This document shows, in pieces, positions 17,101 through 24,300 of a stretch of DNA of 64,000 bases (position 1 is its first letter; each line of letters opens with the position of its first letter). The notes under the pieces were generated by a model. It saw nothing but the letters and a program-made list of their open reading frames with translations, did no database searches and had not been told where the DNA came from. The stretch is from Sporocytophaga sp. GTDB lineage: Bacteria; Bacteroidota; Bacteroidia; Cytophagales; Cytophagaceae. Position numbers and translations under genes: made by a program. The stretch spans positions 124,001-188,000 of the forward strand of contig JANQAB010000010.1 of assembly GCA_024707265.1 (NCBI GenBank), written 5' to 3'.

Positions 17101-18905
17101 GATGGTAATACGGTTCCATTTATCAAAGATCCCCAGCTTGCACCTTTATTACCAGATCTGAATACACTCCCACCGCAGCTGATATAAACTACATTCTGAT
17201 TTCCTTTTACCGGAGCAATGCTGGCAGCATTCCATGCAGCTGCAGGGGCCGGATATGTTTGAAACACCGGTACCGGATCCAGTGCATTCTCAGAAACATA
17301 AAAATTGTTGTTCTCATCTACAGCATAAAGAAGATTGGCATTTGAAGGATGAGAAGCCATCGCCATAATTCTTGCTCCGATACTTTTTATCTTTGTCCAT
17401 GATGGAGGACCAGTAATATTGACAGATCTGTAAATATCAGTTCTTGAAAGAAATGCAACATTCAGATTGGAGGGGTTGAATACCAGTTTTTCCTGCTCAC
17501 CATTACCGGAAGCAGAAAACGGATAATTAAGACTTTCTGTATGCCCGTTAGGCAGATACCTTCTCTCACCCGTTAATCTGTATACATAATCTGCACTGTT
17601 GTAGTCAAACTCCATTCTTGTATGGAAGTCACCACCGCCGTTTGTAAACCAGAAATTGTCAGTATAAAGAAGTTCACCATTGTCCTGTGTACCAATGCAC
17701 AGTCTGTCTTTTCTGACCGGGCTCTGAGCTGCCACTGAAGCTTCTGCCCCAGCAATTCCATCATTAAGCTGAAGCCATGTAAATCCGCCGTCATCACTCG
17801 ACCAAATTCCGCCGTCATTGGTATTGTATAGCTTGCGGTCATTATGTGGTGAGAATATCAGATTGTGCATATCTGTATGTACACTTGTATGCCACGGATT
17901 GGTTCTGACCCAGTTTACACCGCCATCTGTTGATTTGAATACGACATGTCCGCCTGCATACAAAGTGTTTGCATTCAGAGGATCAACAGTGAAACAGAAA
18001 TTATAGTCACCTTGTCCACCTTCAAATTCGGTATAACCGTTCAGATTGATTCCACCTGCAGGTTTTACAATTTCAAATGACAGACCAGAGTTTGAGGATT
18101 TCAATACTGGTGTACATGTTCTTGGCTTCGAATTATTGTCCCCGACAAAAGTTAAATAAACAACATCTGGTGAAGCCTTGGTCACACCAATACGGCCACC
18201 ACCGCTCAGCCCTGTTCCAGGCAGTGCAATTGGGTCCCATGAGTCACCAAGGTTTACACTTCTAAAGAAACCGCTGTTTGATGTCGCATACATGATATTC
18301 GGATTGTCATTCATTCTGAAAACCATAGAAGGAAATGTTCCTTCAGCCTTTTTTGTCCAGCTGTTTCCAGCGTCAAGTGATTTCCAGATACCGTCATCAG
18401 TAGAGGCGATCAGTACATTGTGATCTACTGGAGACATTAGTATTTCTGAAGCAGATCTGTTGCCGATTGTTGATTCGCCTATTCTGAACCAAGTTTTACC
18501 ACCGTTTACAGTCTTCCAGACACCGTTGGTTCTCTGCCATGGTTGGAAAAAGTGTTCATCCCCGGTTCCGAAGTACATGATCTGTTCGTTTGTATAGTCT
18601 ATACAGACAGTAGTACCATGTGCCTGAGGAATGGTGTCTGTACCTCCGGAAATCCAGTTTTTACCTTCATCGTTGCTGATAAACAGACCACCTACAACAC
18701 TTACTGCATACATTTTTTTAGGATCTGTAGGGTGAAATTTAAGATCACCTGTCCTTGATATTCCGTTGATCTGTCCTATTTTATTCAAGGGAAATTTTAC
18801 AGGTCCGAGTGGTTGCCAGTCGGTAGCCTGCTGCCCCATAAGGCTGCCGATACTATTAAGTATCAGCAATATTGCCAATGTTAAAATTGAGTATTTCTTT
18901 TTCAT
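14115..18905 (-). CDS. Giant secreted sortilin/BNR-repeat protein with three PA14 domains and T9SS sorting domain
   Basis: The 1596-residue product has a signal peptide (residues 1-24, ending MGQQ). Residues about 50-690 hold many BNR/Vps10-like blades (NDEGKNW, VNGGKTW, LDAGNSW, TDGGVNW, DDGGFTW, GNKGASW), a beta-propeller region. Three PA14-like domains follow at about 700-830, 845-990 and 1105-1240 (YTFFLNSQDGSKLYIGD, YKFWLSSDEAAQLWLS, YFFNLIRSDDGFVLSIGD). Ig-like domains lie near 1035-1095 and 1250-1335, then a carbohydrate-binding-like beta-sandwich (about 1345-1510). The C terminus (IVMPNPTIETFTL ... REILKILKTK) is a T9SS type A sorting signal. PA14 domains usually bind glycans, so a cell-surface polysaccharide-binding role is likely. 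The split gene at 18927-19428 precedes it by 21 bases, probably in one operon. Confidence 0.92.
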   Translation of the reverse strand: MKKKYSILTLAILLILNSIGSLMGQQATDWQPLGPVKFPLNKIGQINGISRTGDLKFHPTDPKKMYAVSVVGGLFISNDEGKNWISGGTDTIPQAHGTTVCIDYTNEQIMYFGTGDEHFFQPWQRTNGVWKTVNGGKTWFRIGESTIGNRSASEILMSPVDHNVLIASTDDGIWKSLDAGNSWTKKAEGTFPSMVFRMNDNPNIMYATSNSGFFRSVNLGDSWDPIALPGTGLSGGGRIGVTKASPDVVYLTFVGDNNSKPRTCTPVLKSSNSGLSFEIVKPAGGINLNGYTEFEGGQGDYNFCFTVDPLNANTLYAGGHVVFKSTDGGVNWVRTNPWHTSVHTDMHNLIFSPHNDRKLYNTNDGGIWSSDDGGFTWLQLNDGIAGAEASVAAQSPVRKDRLCIGTQDNGELLYTDNFWFTNGGGDFHTRMEFDYNSADYVYRLTGERRYLPNGHTESLNYPFSASGNGEQEKLVFNPSNLNVAFLSRTDIYRSVNITGPPSWTKIKSIGARIMAMASHPSNANLLYAVDENNNFYVSENALDPVPVFQTYPAPAAAWNAASIAPVKGNQNVVYISCGGSVFRSGNKGASWGSLINGTVLPSNVNIIKLIHDDYSTDESIYAASSLGVWYKNNSTVNTWTNYSKGLPAFAKYTNFLIYNDGTSNSELRMVASGRGVFRRSLSGKPAILRDPENPSNFGAGLNYKYYEGTWDHLPNFNSLVPAQTGTTTDFNLAVRQREEYFGVVYTGFVWVPADAVYTFFLNSQDGSKLYIGDQLVIHNDVLNSTTEKSSTIGLKTGRHAIRVEYFNNTGVPSLTISFSSPTLAKQVLPASRLFKLPAEMVCPDGGAISREIWKQVPGSSVADIPVTTIPHLQDQLGNLLENRADMGDEYGVRLRGYICAPYSGEYKFWLSSDEAAQLWLSTDQTPAMKQKIAELTNWTGPRDWYAYTSQQSASISLVAGQKYYIEVLHKENSGNDNLAVGWQLPSGEMERPIAGHRLSPYQGVANTPGIKLILPLDKLYYTAGSSLPLQVELTQATAAISKVEYFVNGVNLGLETGPDFSHIWTNIAAGNYRIYAKVTDASGFSSISTVKDLTFLRWRNPDNPANTAPGITTEYHQGSFGSVFDMNSSTLVRKTTGTEINIDDRDRDDDFGFKYNGFLEITDPGIYFFNLIRSDDGFVLSIGDTILINNDGFSGQSEDKEFPIALRAGKHKISAAYFEGGGEQYMNLGYYGPNTPMQPLPANRLFIETQVNTSPVVSLTSPANGQTYTAPATVQLAANAVASGATISKVEFYNGTVKLGEDPTSPYTYSWSGVSANTYSITARAYNNLGQFTTSDPVSITVNGTTSTCLINESVPAPSLYVVRNLWGDNNNGSSVTADAATGSMKVTHRAYGQSELYVIETGKTISLTSGQVYTISFDFKDYAGAPVTGVDVGFAQGLNSSNNGPQLPQPMVAAPAGYSSSAFTTKSVNLTSSVTASNVNLVFRLSWNGQPVSQVEDFIKNINVCNASGLRIAEANENALIVMPNPTIETFTLRAEKAIEMIYVTDGQGKQIYTNVAIPQGADLEFGKDFEFGIYNLSVIYTDGSREILKILKTK

Positions 18906-18926
18906 AAATTCCTTTTTTAAGAAAAA

Positions 18927-19428
18927 TTATTCCTGTATCTGACTGTTAATTATCTGCAGCTGCTGTTCCCTGGTTAATATTTTACCGTCAGGTTGTATAA
19001 ATGGCTGTACGTCTCTCCGCCAGTGTTGATAAGCTTTCCACTCAACAACCAGGCGGTCACTTTCCGTTTTTAACTTTTTGTCTGATTTAAAGAATCTTTT
19101 AAGAACTGATCTTTTCTTTTTTTCTTTTCTCTTTTTCAAGTTTTTTTTCTTTCGGTTCGGGGCGCTCTTCCCAGAAAGTTTCGAATGCAGTCACGGTTTC
19201 GTAATAATTGATTTCTGATTGGTCCTTCAACATATCCACCCAGACAGGATGCTTTTTGTATTCTTTCAGCTTCCTTTTCTGATCTTTTGTCAGACTCTTT
19301 TTATCTCTGTTGTGGAATGGTCCTGCTCCACCTGATTCTTTCTGCTGGGAGAAAGAATGTACAGAAACGAAAAGGCATATCAGTATCTGGGCCAGAATAA
19401 TTAAAGGCCGGGGAACAGGTCTTTTCAT
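18927..19428 (-). pseudogene. Small exported basic protein split by an apparent frameshift
   Basis: Two overlapping frames look like one gene. The first (19428-19099) gives a signal peptide (MKRPVPRPLIILAQILICLF...SFSQQ) then HPVWVDMLKDQSEINYYETV and FETFWEERPEPKEKK. The second (from about 19139 with no ATG, ending 18927) continues the Lys-rich stretch into VVEWKAYQHWRRDVQPFIQP and ends LQIINSQIQE. They meet in A-rich runs (AGAAAAAAAACTTG, AGAAAAAAAG), where one extra base would explain the break. The gene lies directly upstream of the sortilin-like cargo gene and may be a secretion or assembly partner. Sequencing error or programmed slippage are both possible. Confidence 0.65.
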
Positions 19429-19774
19429 AATGTTAAATTTAATTGTAAGATTTGATGTACTTTTTAGCGGTATAAAGCTTTACCCAGGAGTAAAAATGGG
19501 ATTTTAAAAAACTAAAGTTTGTAACCTAAGTTGCAATAACCTTGTTTTTTTGGATTAAATTATGAAACGATTGTTATTACTTATGTCATCTCTGGGCTGA
19601 ACCAAATAAGCCACAGAAAATAGACTTGCCCAAGGAATGTATTCGCTGAAAGTAACGAATGGTGCAGATACCAGGGTGCAGTTAATCAGGAGAAAGTAGT
19701 TTGCCAGCTCTGACTGGTAGAAAAATTCTGATAAATCCATAGTTCATCAATTGATTGCAATTGATGATCTGCAC

Positions 19775-19853
19775 CATGGCTTCCGACAGGCCACAATTTT
19801 ATCTCCACTAAAACCTTCCCATATAATCAGTTAATAGTCCAAATTCATTATAT
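19775..19853. repeat. RAYT 3'-end relic with REP half
   Basis: GACAGGCCACAATTTT, CACTAAAACCTTCCCATATA and ATCAGTTAATAGTCC match the 3' flank and terminal codons of the intact RAYT (5416-5475). Only this end of the element remains; it sits just before the small membrane-protein gene. Confidence 0.65.
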
Positions 19854-19920
19854 CCTAAATCTCTTTATCCGTAACCCAAAAAACTTCCTATATTTGATTA
19901 ATAAAGAATTGGAAAAGATC

Positions 19921-20166
19921 ATGAAGAATACGTCACTTCTTATGAAGAGAAAATTGCTCAACCTACTGATTGCAGTACTTTTTGGATACTCATTATACTT
20001 TTTATATTTATTCGTAAAGTTACTTATTACTTTATATGAAAATAGAGAACGGGTGCAATTCAATATGAGTATAGCTAAACAGCTTATTATTGAATTAGTG
20101 ATGATTGTATTAACTGCTTCTTTCGGTTATATAATTTACAGAATAAGACAAAATATAAAAAAATAA
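19921..20166 (+). CDS. Small two-helix membrane protein, unknown
   Basis: From Met 19921 (MKNTSLLMKRKLLNLLIAVL) the product has 81 residues with two hydrophobic segments (about LLIAVLFGYSLYFLYLFV and LVMIVLTASFGYIIYRI) separated by a charged loop. The frame is open from 19894. No family recognised. It is bracketed by a RAYT relic upstream and a GCCGGTGCCTGCACCGG palindrome downstream, so it could be a passenger in repeat-rich DNA. Confidence 0.5.
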   Translation: MKNTSLLMKRKLLNLLIAVLFGYSLYFLYLFVKLLITLYENRERVQFNMSIAKQLIIELVMIVLTASFGYIIYRIRQNIKK

Positions 20167-20182
20167 TAACTGTATCTCCTCC

Positions 20183-20210
20183 CTAGCCGGTGCCTGCACC
20201 GGACGGGGAG
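20183..20210. repeat. GC-rich palindrome, GCCGGTG-type
   Basis: AGCCGGTGCCTGCACCGGAC contains the stem CCGGTG / CACCGG. It belongs to the same palindrome family as the outer arms of the nested elements at 2823 and 5038 and the ends of the element at 58310. Confidence 0.55.
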
Positions 20211-20292
20211 AATTACAACATTTACCATTGAATCTATAATTTTAAAAACTGATCTACTTAGTAGCCAACTTGAAGTTATATTAATATGCCGA

Positions 20293-21267
20293 CTATTTTC
20301 GTCCTGTTGCTTCTTGTATTTCTGTCGGATAGCGATCACCAACGATTTTGATTGTGGCCAGTGCGGTATTTATTTTAATTAAGTCTTCAGTAGTCAATGT
20401 AACATTTATTGCTCCAATGTTTTCATGTAAGCGGTTCAATTTTGATGTTCCCGGAATAGGCACTATGAAAGATTTTTGAGCCAACAACCAACCTAATGCA
20501 ATTTGTGCCGGCGTGGCATTTTTGTCTTTCGCAATGGAAACTACTAAATCAACTAATGCTTGGTTCGCAGCTCTGTTTTCTTTACTGAAACGAGGTAACA
20601 TATTTCTTGTGTCAGCTTTATCCAATTCAATCTCCGCATTGATTGTTCCCGTCAGAAAGCCTTTGCCCAATGGACTAAAAGAAACAAAACCAATTCCTAA
20701 TTCCTCCAATAATGGAATGATCTCATATTCCGGTTCACGATAGAACATAGAGTATTCACTTTGCAAAGCCGTTACTGGCATAACAGCATGTGCCTTGCGA
20801 ATCGTATCTGCATTCGCCTCCGACAAACCAAAATATTTTACTTTTCCTTCTTGAATTAATTCTTTTACTGTTCCTGCTACGTCTTCAATAGGAACATTCG
20901 GGTCAAAGCGATGCTGATAAAATAAATCTATCACATCGATTTTTAATCTTTTCAAAGACGCTTCTGCTGTGGCTTTTATGTTTTCCGGGCGACTGTCTAA
21001 GCCTGACATCATTCTCCCCTCTCTGAATCCAAATTTTGTGGCAATTTTTACTTCTTTGTGAAATGGCTTAAGAGCTTCTCCAACCAATAGTTCATTGTCA
21101 GCATAGCCTTGTGCTGTATCAAAAAAAGTAATGCCTTGTTCAACAGCAGAACGCAACAAACTTATATTTTCTTCTTTAGTTGGTGCATTGGGAAAACTTA
21201 ATCCCATTGCACCAAAACCTATTTCAGACACTTCTAGTCCGCAGTTTCCTAATTTTCTTGATTTCAT
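20293..21267 (-). CDS. Aldo/keto reductase
   Basis: The 324-residue product shows the (beta/alpha)8 aldo/keto reductase pattern. Asp50 and Tyr55 lie in FFDTAQGYADNELLVGEAL, Lys78 in KIATKFGF, and the histidine in DLFYQHRFDP. The NADPH-binding C terminus includes FIVPIPGTSKLNRLHENIGA. It resembles the AKR13/YakC type that reduces small carbonyls. The Crp-like regulator gene lies 81 bases upstream on the same strand and may control it. The length is normal and all catalytic residues are present. Confidence 0.93.
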   Translation of the reverse strand: MKSRKLGNCGLEVSEIGFGAMGLSFPNAPTKEENISLLRSAVEQGITFFDTAQGYADNELLVGEALKPFHKEVKIATKFGFREGRMMSGLDSRPENIKATAEASLKRLKIDVIDLFYQHRFDPNVPIEDVAGTVKELIQEGKVKYFGLSEANADTIRKAHAVMPVTALQSEYSMFYREPEYEIIPLLEELGIGFVSFSPLGKGFLTGTINAEIELDKADTRNMLPRFSKENRAANQALVDLVVSIAKDKNATPAQIALGWLLAQKSFIVPIPGTSKLNRLHENIGAINVTLTTEDLIKINTALATIKIVGDRYPTEIQEATGRK

Positions 21268-21348
21268 ACGTTTCTGATTTTAAAATTTTATACAACAAAG
21301 GTTGTTCAATAAACTATGAAATCATTTGCCATTTGACAAAAAGCGATT

Positions 21349-21918
21349 CTAACGGATATTTTTTCTTATTCTGCTCAAAGATGATTGCGTAATTCCCAAA
21401 TAAGAAGCGATATATGCCAAAGGTACACGATTTATCAATGTCGGAAACTTTTCCATAAAGTCAAGATAACGTGCAGTTGCATCTTGCGAAACTAACTCAC
21501 TTCTTCTTGTCATTTTTTCTCTGTGATATTTTGCGATTATTTTTTGAAGAATATTGTCCCAACCAATAATTGTTTCAGAAATCTCTTTCCAATCTTGGTT
21601 TGAAAAAACAATCAATTTACAATTGGTAATCGCCGACAAGTATTCGGAAGGTGTAAAAACTTCATCAATTGTATTTCCTGATAAAATCAGATGGTTTTCG
21701 TCGATAAAATATCTTGTAATTTCTTCGCCTTTATTGTTGTAGTAAAAAACACGAATAACACCATCCGCGAGAAATCCAACCTGTTTAACTGTTTTTCCAG
21801 CTTCCCAGTAATATTCGTCTTTGTGAAGTTCTAATTCTTTTGCTTTGCTTATAATAAGGTCAATCTGTTGTTTGTTCAAATTGCCAAACTGTAAAATGTA
21901 ATCGATAAATATTTCCAT
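21349..21918 (-). CDS. Crp/Fnr-family transcriptional regulator
   Basis: The 189-residue product has an N-terminal cyclic-nucleotide-binding-like beta-roll (LELHKDEYYWEAGKTVKQVGFLADGVIRVFY, then NHLILSGNT). The C terminus has a short HTH (RVPLAYIASYLGITQSSLSRIRKNIR) of the type common in Bacteroidota Crp-like proteins. These are usually one-gene regulators next to an oxidoreductase. Here the aldo/keto reductase follows 81 bases downstream on the same strand. The ligand is unknown. Confidence 0.88.
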   Translation of the reverse strand: MEIFIDYILQFGNLNKQQIDLIISKAKELELHKDEYYWEAGKTVKQVGFLADGVIRVFYYNNKGEEITRYFIDENHLILSGNTIDEVFTPSEYLSAITNCKLIVFSNQDWKEISETIIGWDNILQKIIAKYHREKMTRRSELVSQDATARYLDFMEKFPTLINRVPLAYIASYLGITQSSLSRIRKNIR

Positions 21919-22115
21919 TTTGCAAAGTTAAAAATCGTTATTTTGATATTATTTTTCATTTGGCAAAAAATGCTGCCCAATAATAATTTGCCAGTAAGAA
22001 TTATTTTTTCTGAAGGTAAATGAAATTCATTTTTTTAAAGGTTCTGCATTGAGGTTAAAATAATTTGATGGCCTCGCTTTAAGCGAAGGAATCAATCAAT
22101 TCTTGATTATACCAA

Positions 22116-22295
22116 CTACGACAGGCATTGTAAACTCTCTGTTACAAATACTGATTTAGTTGATTTGTCAACTGTAAAATCAAATAGAAGTCGTTTTTCA
22201 TTTCTTCCGTTTTTTAAATTGTTGCTAATAAATCGTCTAATCTGTTTACTTAAGGGTTCAATTGAAACCAAACGGTCGTAATGTATGTGAGCCAT
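22116..22295 (-). CDS. Possible 59-residue small protein
   Basis: The frame reads MAHIHYDRLVSIEPLSKQIR, then RFISNNLKNGRNEKRLLFDF and ends VTESLQCLS. Composition is protein-like (alternating charged and hydrophobic, no rare-residue runs) and the frame is free of stops. No family recognised and no signal peptide. It may be a remnant of a longer gene, since the sequence before its ATG (NLRKR) also reads open for a few codons. Confidence 0.35.
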   Translation of the reverse strand: MAHIHYDRLVSIEPLSKQIRRFISNNLKNGRNEKRLLFDFTVDKSTKSVFVTESLQCLS

Positions 22296-22385
22296 TCGTT
22301 TTCGTAAATTATTTCTTTATTTTTTAATTAGGAAATAATTGTGTGTAATGTCACTTTTCTATCGCAACTTCTATCTTAAAGAAAA

Positions 22386-22733
22386 TTGAAGTTTATAATT
22401 AAACAAACTTCTGAAAATCACTTAAATGCTTGGCCTAATAATGTAAAATTCAAAACCTTTATAAAAAGCATTCAGGTAAACCACTTGCATCTAGAGTTTG
22501 AAAAGTTAGATCACGAGAAAAATTACTGGATTATCATAGTGTTAGGGGAAAATTCCTTTGGTAATCACTTTATTTAGGATAGCAAAATAAGTCCAATCAA
22601 AGACTTATTATCAATAACCACCAACGACTTTTATCCTATTGATAAAAAAATAACTGGTTTACTTACTTCCATAAAAGCCCTGAAAGCAATGAAATATTTA
22701 TCCGCAAATCAAGCTCAATCACTACACCTCTAG
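22386..22733 (+). pseudogene. Small hypothetical gene with one in-frame stop
   Basis: The frame starts MKFIIKQTSENHLNAWPNNV and reads through TAG at 22575-22577. It continues in the same frame for 51 more codons (DSKISPIKDLLSITTNDFYP ... AMKYLSANQAQSLHL) to a TAG at 22731-22733. The protein-like character on both sides of the stop suggests one gene of about 115 codons with a single nonsense change. No family recognised. It lies 21 bases before the membrane-protein gene at 22755. Confidence 0.5.
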
Positions 22734-22754
22734 GATAAAATCATATTAAATAAG

Positions 22755-23219
22755 ATGCTGCGAAAATTTATCCTCTTAGGTATATTAACATCAATCATTC
22801 AGATACTTTTATTTGGATTACTCCACAAATTTGCAGTCTATGTACATGAAGTGTTCTTCCATTATTCATCCCACAACGATCTGAATTGGGGAATATCTTT
22901 ACATTACACCGTTATCCTTTACGGATTCTTGGTTGCTACCATTAATCTGTTACTGACGTTCTCAGGCATTCGAAAAAGAAGCATTTTCATTTTATTCATC
23001 CTGCTAATAGTTTTTGATATATGGCTCTTTCAGTATTTTCAATACAGACCTTATAATGTGATTTTGATATTTATCTTATTTCATACTTTATTAGTTTTAA
23101 GCTTTGCAGTTGAAAAACACTTTCAAAAAAGACTGATAACTAACTCGCACCATATAATTGATGCCATCGCTTTAAGCGATGGCATCAATCGAATCTTGCA
23201 AAGAATCTTAAAAGTGTGA
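22755..23219 (+). CDS. Small integral membrane protein, C terminus overwritten by a palindrome
   Basis: The 154-residue product has four predicted membrane helices (about residues 5-28, 48-70, 76-92 and 99-118), with His-rich loops. No family recognised. After KHFQKRLITNS the last residues (IDAIALSDGIN) are encoded by the perfect palindrome at 23158-23188. The original C terminus was probably replaced by insertion of that element. It may form a unit with the broken gene at 22386. Confidence 0.6.
   Translation: MLRKFILLGILTSIIQILLFGLLHKFAVYVHEVFFHYSSHNDLNWGISLHYTVILYGFLVATINLLLTFSGIRKRSIFILFILLIVFDIWLFQYFQYRPYNVILIFILFHTLLVLSFAVEKHFQKRLITNSHHIIDAIALSDGINRILQRILKV
23158..23188. repeat. Perfect 15-bp palindrome (TTGATGCCATCGCTT family)
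   Basis: TTGATGCCATCGCTT and AAGCGATGGCATCAA are perfect inverse copies separated by one T. A second copy lies at 47965-47995, and a degenerate one near 22070-22100 (GGCCTCGCTTTAAGCGAAGG). It lies inside the 3' end of the membrane-protein reading frame. Confidence 0.75.
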
Positions 23220-23235
23220 ACAGGATATGTTCAAC

Positions 23236-24047
23236 CTATTCCTTCACGATTTTGTAAAAAGTATTTCCTGTTTTCACGAGATAAACCCCAGCTTTTAATT
23301 GCTCACCAAACACAACAGAACCTATATTTTTATACTCCAGAAGCTGTTGACCATCTAATGAATAGACTGTAATATTAGAAGGTTTACTAAGCTCTACTTT
23401 GAAAGTTTCGTTACTTGGATTTGGATAAATAGTACCTTTAACTTCGCCATTGGCTTCACTGCTTATGGAGATCAACCCTATATTTATTCAGAGCTGGATA
23501 TGAGTAAGCTGATTGCGAATGTGGGTCATTACCCAGGTAAGATTACAAACGGGAGTCTTATACAATAAGACAAGCACTTGTGTATACTAGAAATGCAACG
23601 GATGTCAAGCAGATAACGCTCGTCTTCAATATCTCCATAACCTCGGTGATTACAGGCTTAGATTATATCCCCTGTTTTATTAAACCAGTGCCCGGGAGCG
23701 ATGGCTGTGGAGACAGAGTCTAAAGTACCGTCAGCATTGACACCAAAGTATTTGATGGCTTTATCCATAAAACCACTTGTAATTTGTGCTGCTGTGAGAC
23801 CAAATATCTGTGCTATCTGTGCTGAATTTAATGGCACTGCTGTTGGTGCATAATTGGTATTTGGCACTAACTCCACATTGTAAGTAATAGTCTGAACAGG
23901 AATAGCGGTGAAAGTCGCTGTAATGGTTTTGTTTGCTGACATTGATACAGTAAGCGGATTGGTTGTTCCCGATGCATCCCCACTCCAGCCTGTGAATAGA
24001 GGCCGCTCGTTGGTGCAAGCGTTCTCCGCTAGCACCCAAAACATCAC
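23236..24047 (-). pseudogene. Fragment of a DUF4859-type T9SS cargo gene with an internal inversion
   Basis: The segments 24008-23664 and 23457-23236 match the C-terminal third of the 944-residue protein at 26396-29230. They cover the FTGWSGDASGTTNPLTVSMS repeat, VQTITYNVELVPNTNYAPTA, NSAQIAQIFGLTAAQITSGF, GHWFNKTGDI and the sorting domain IYPNPSNETFKVEL ... VKTGNTFYKIVKE. The piece that should lie between them is present but reversed (23458-23663). The 5' end is cut by a repeat at 24011-24092, so there is no signal peptide or start. It is a dead duplicate. Confidence 0.85.
23458..23663 (+). other. 206-bp inverted segment inside the pseudogene
   Basis: Read on the plus strand this piece encodes AYGDQPYIYSELDMSKLIAN, then (after a one-base shift near 23560) SYTIRQALVYTRNATDVKQI and VFNISITSVITGLD. 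These are exactly the residues missing between GHWFNKTGDI and EANGEVKG on the minus strand. The boundaries are GGCTTC|ACT on the left and GAT|TATATCC on the right. No inverted repeat was seen at the breakpoints. Confidence 0.8.
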
Positions 24048-24092
24048 AAGCGTCCTCGCTTTTCCATGTACCAGATTAAAATAAATTACACC
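24011..24092. repeat. Interspersed repeat (GGTGCAAGCG family), copy 1
   Basis: This stretch of about 80 bp matches 31761-31841: TGGTGCAAGCG..CGCT.G.ACCCAA, then AACATCACAAGCGTCC, CGCTTTTCCA and GTACCA, ending AATAAA..ACACC. It contains GCAAGCG / CGCTTGT-type inverted motifs. It abuts the truncated 5' end of the pseudogene and supplies its spurious first codons. Confidence 0.75.
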
Positions 24093-24116
24093 ATCACAGG
24101 AAATTTTCCATAAAGG

Positions 24117-24151
24117 ACAAAGCCTCGAAAGATTAACTTCCGAGGCTTTGA
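24117..24151 (-). terminator. Possible hairpin after the HExxH gene
   Basis: CAAAGCCTCG and CGAGGCTTTG form a 10-bp stem around AAAGATTAACTTC. The T-tract is weak on both strands, so it may be an attenuator or structural element rather than a true terminator. Confidence 0.4.
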
Positions 24152-24300
24152 ACTATTGTTTTATCATTGATGCTCCATTTTCATAAAAGTTAGCTCACGA
24201 TCATTTATGATTTTCTGGAGTTTTTTACAAGAGTCCCCATATAAAGAGTGTTCTGTCAGGTGACAGACCACGGATGAGCCACTGATGAGTCCAAAACGCT

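Noticed and set aside
15830..18758. Plus-strand open frames opposite the giant secreted protein
   Set aside because: They are shadows of a clearly coding minus-strand gene with recognisable domains and a signal peptide.
23458..23663. Site-specific invertible promoter or phase-variation switch
   Set aside because: No inverted repeats at the junctions and no recombinase gene nearby; it is treated as a rearrangement scar.
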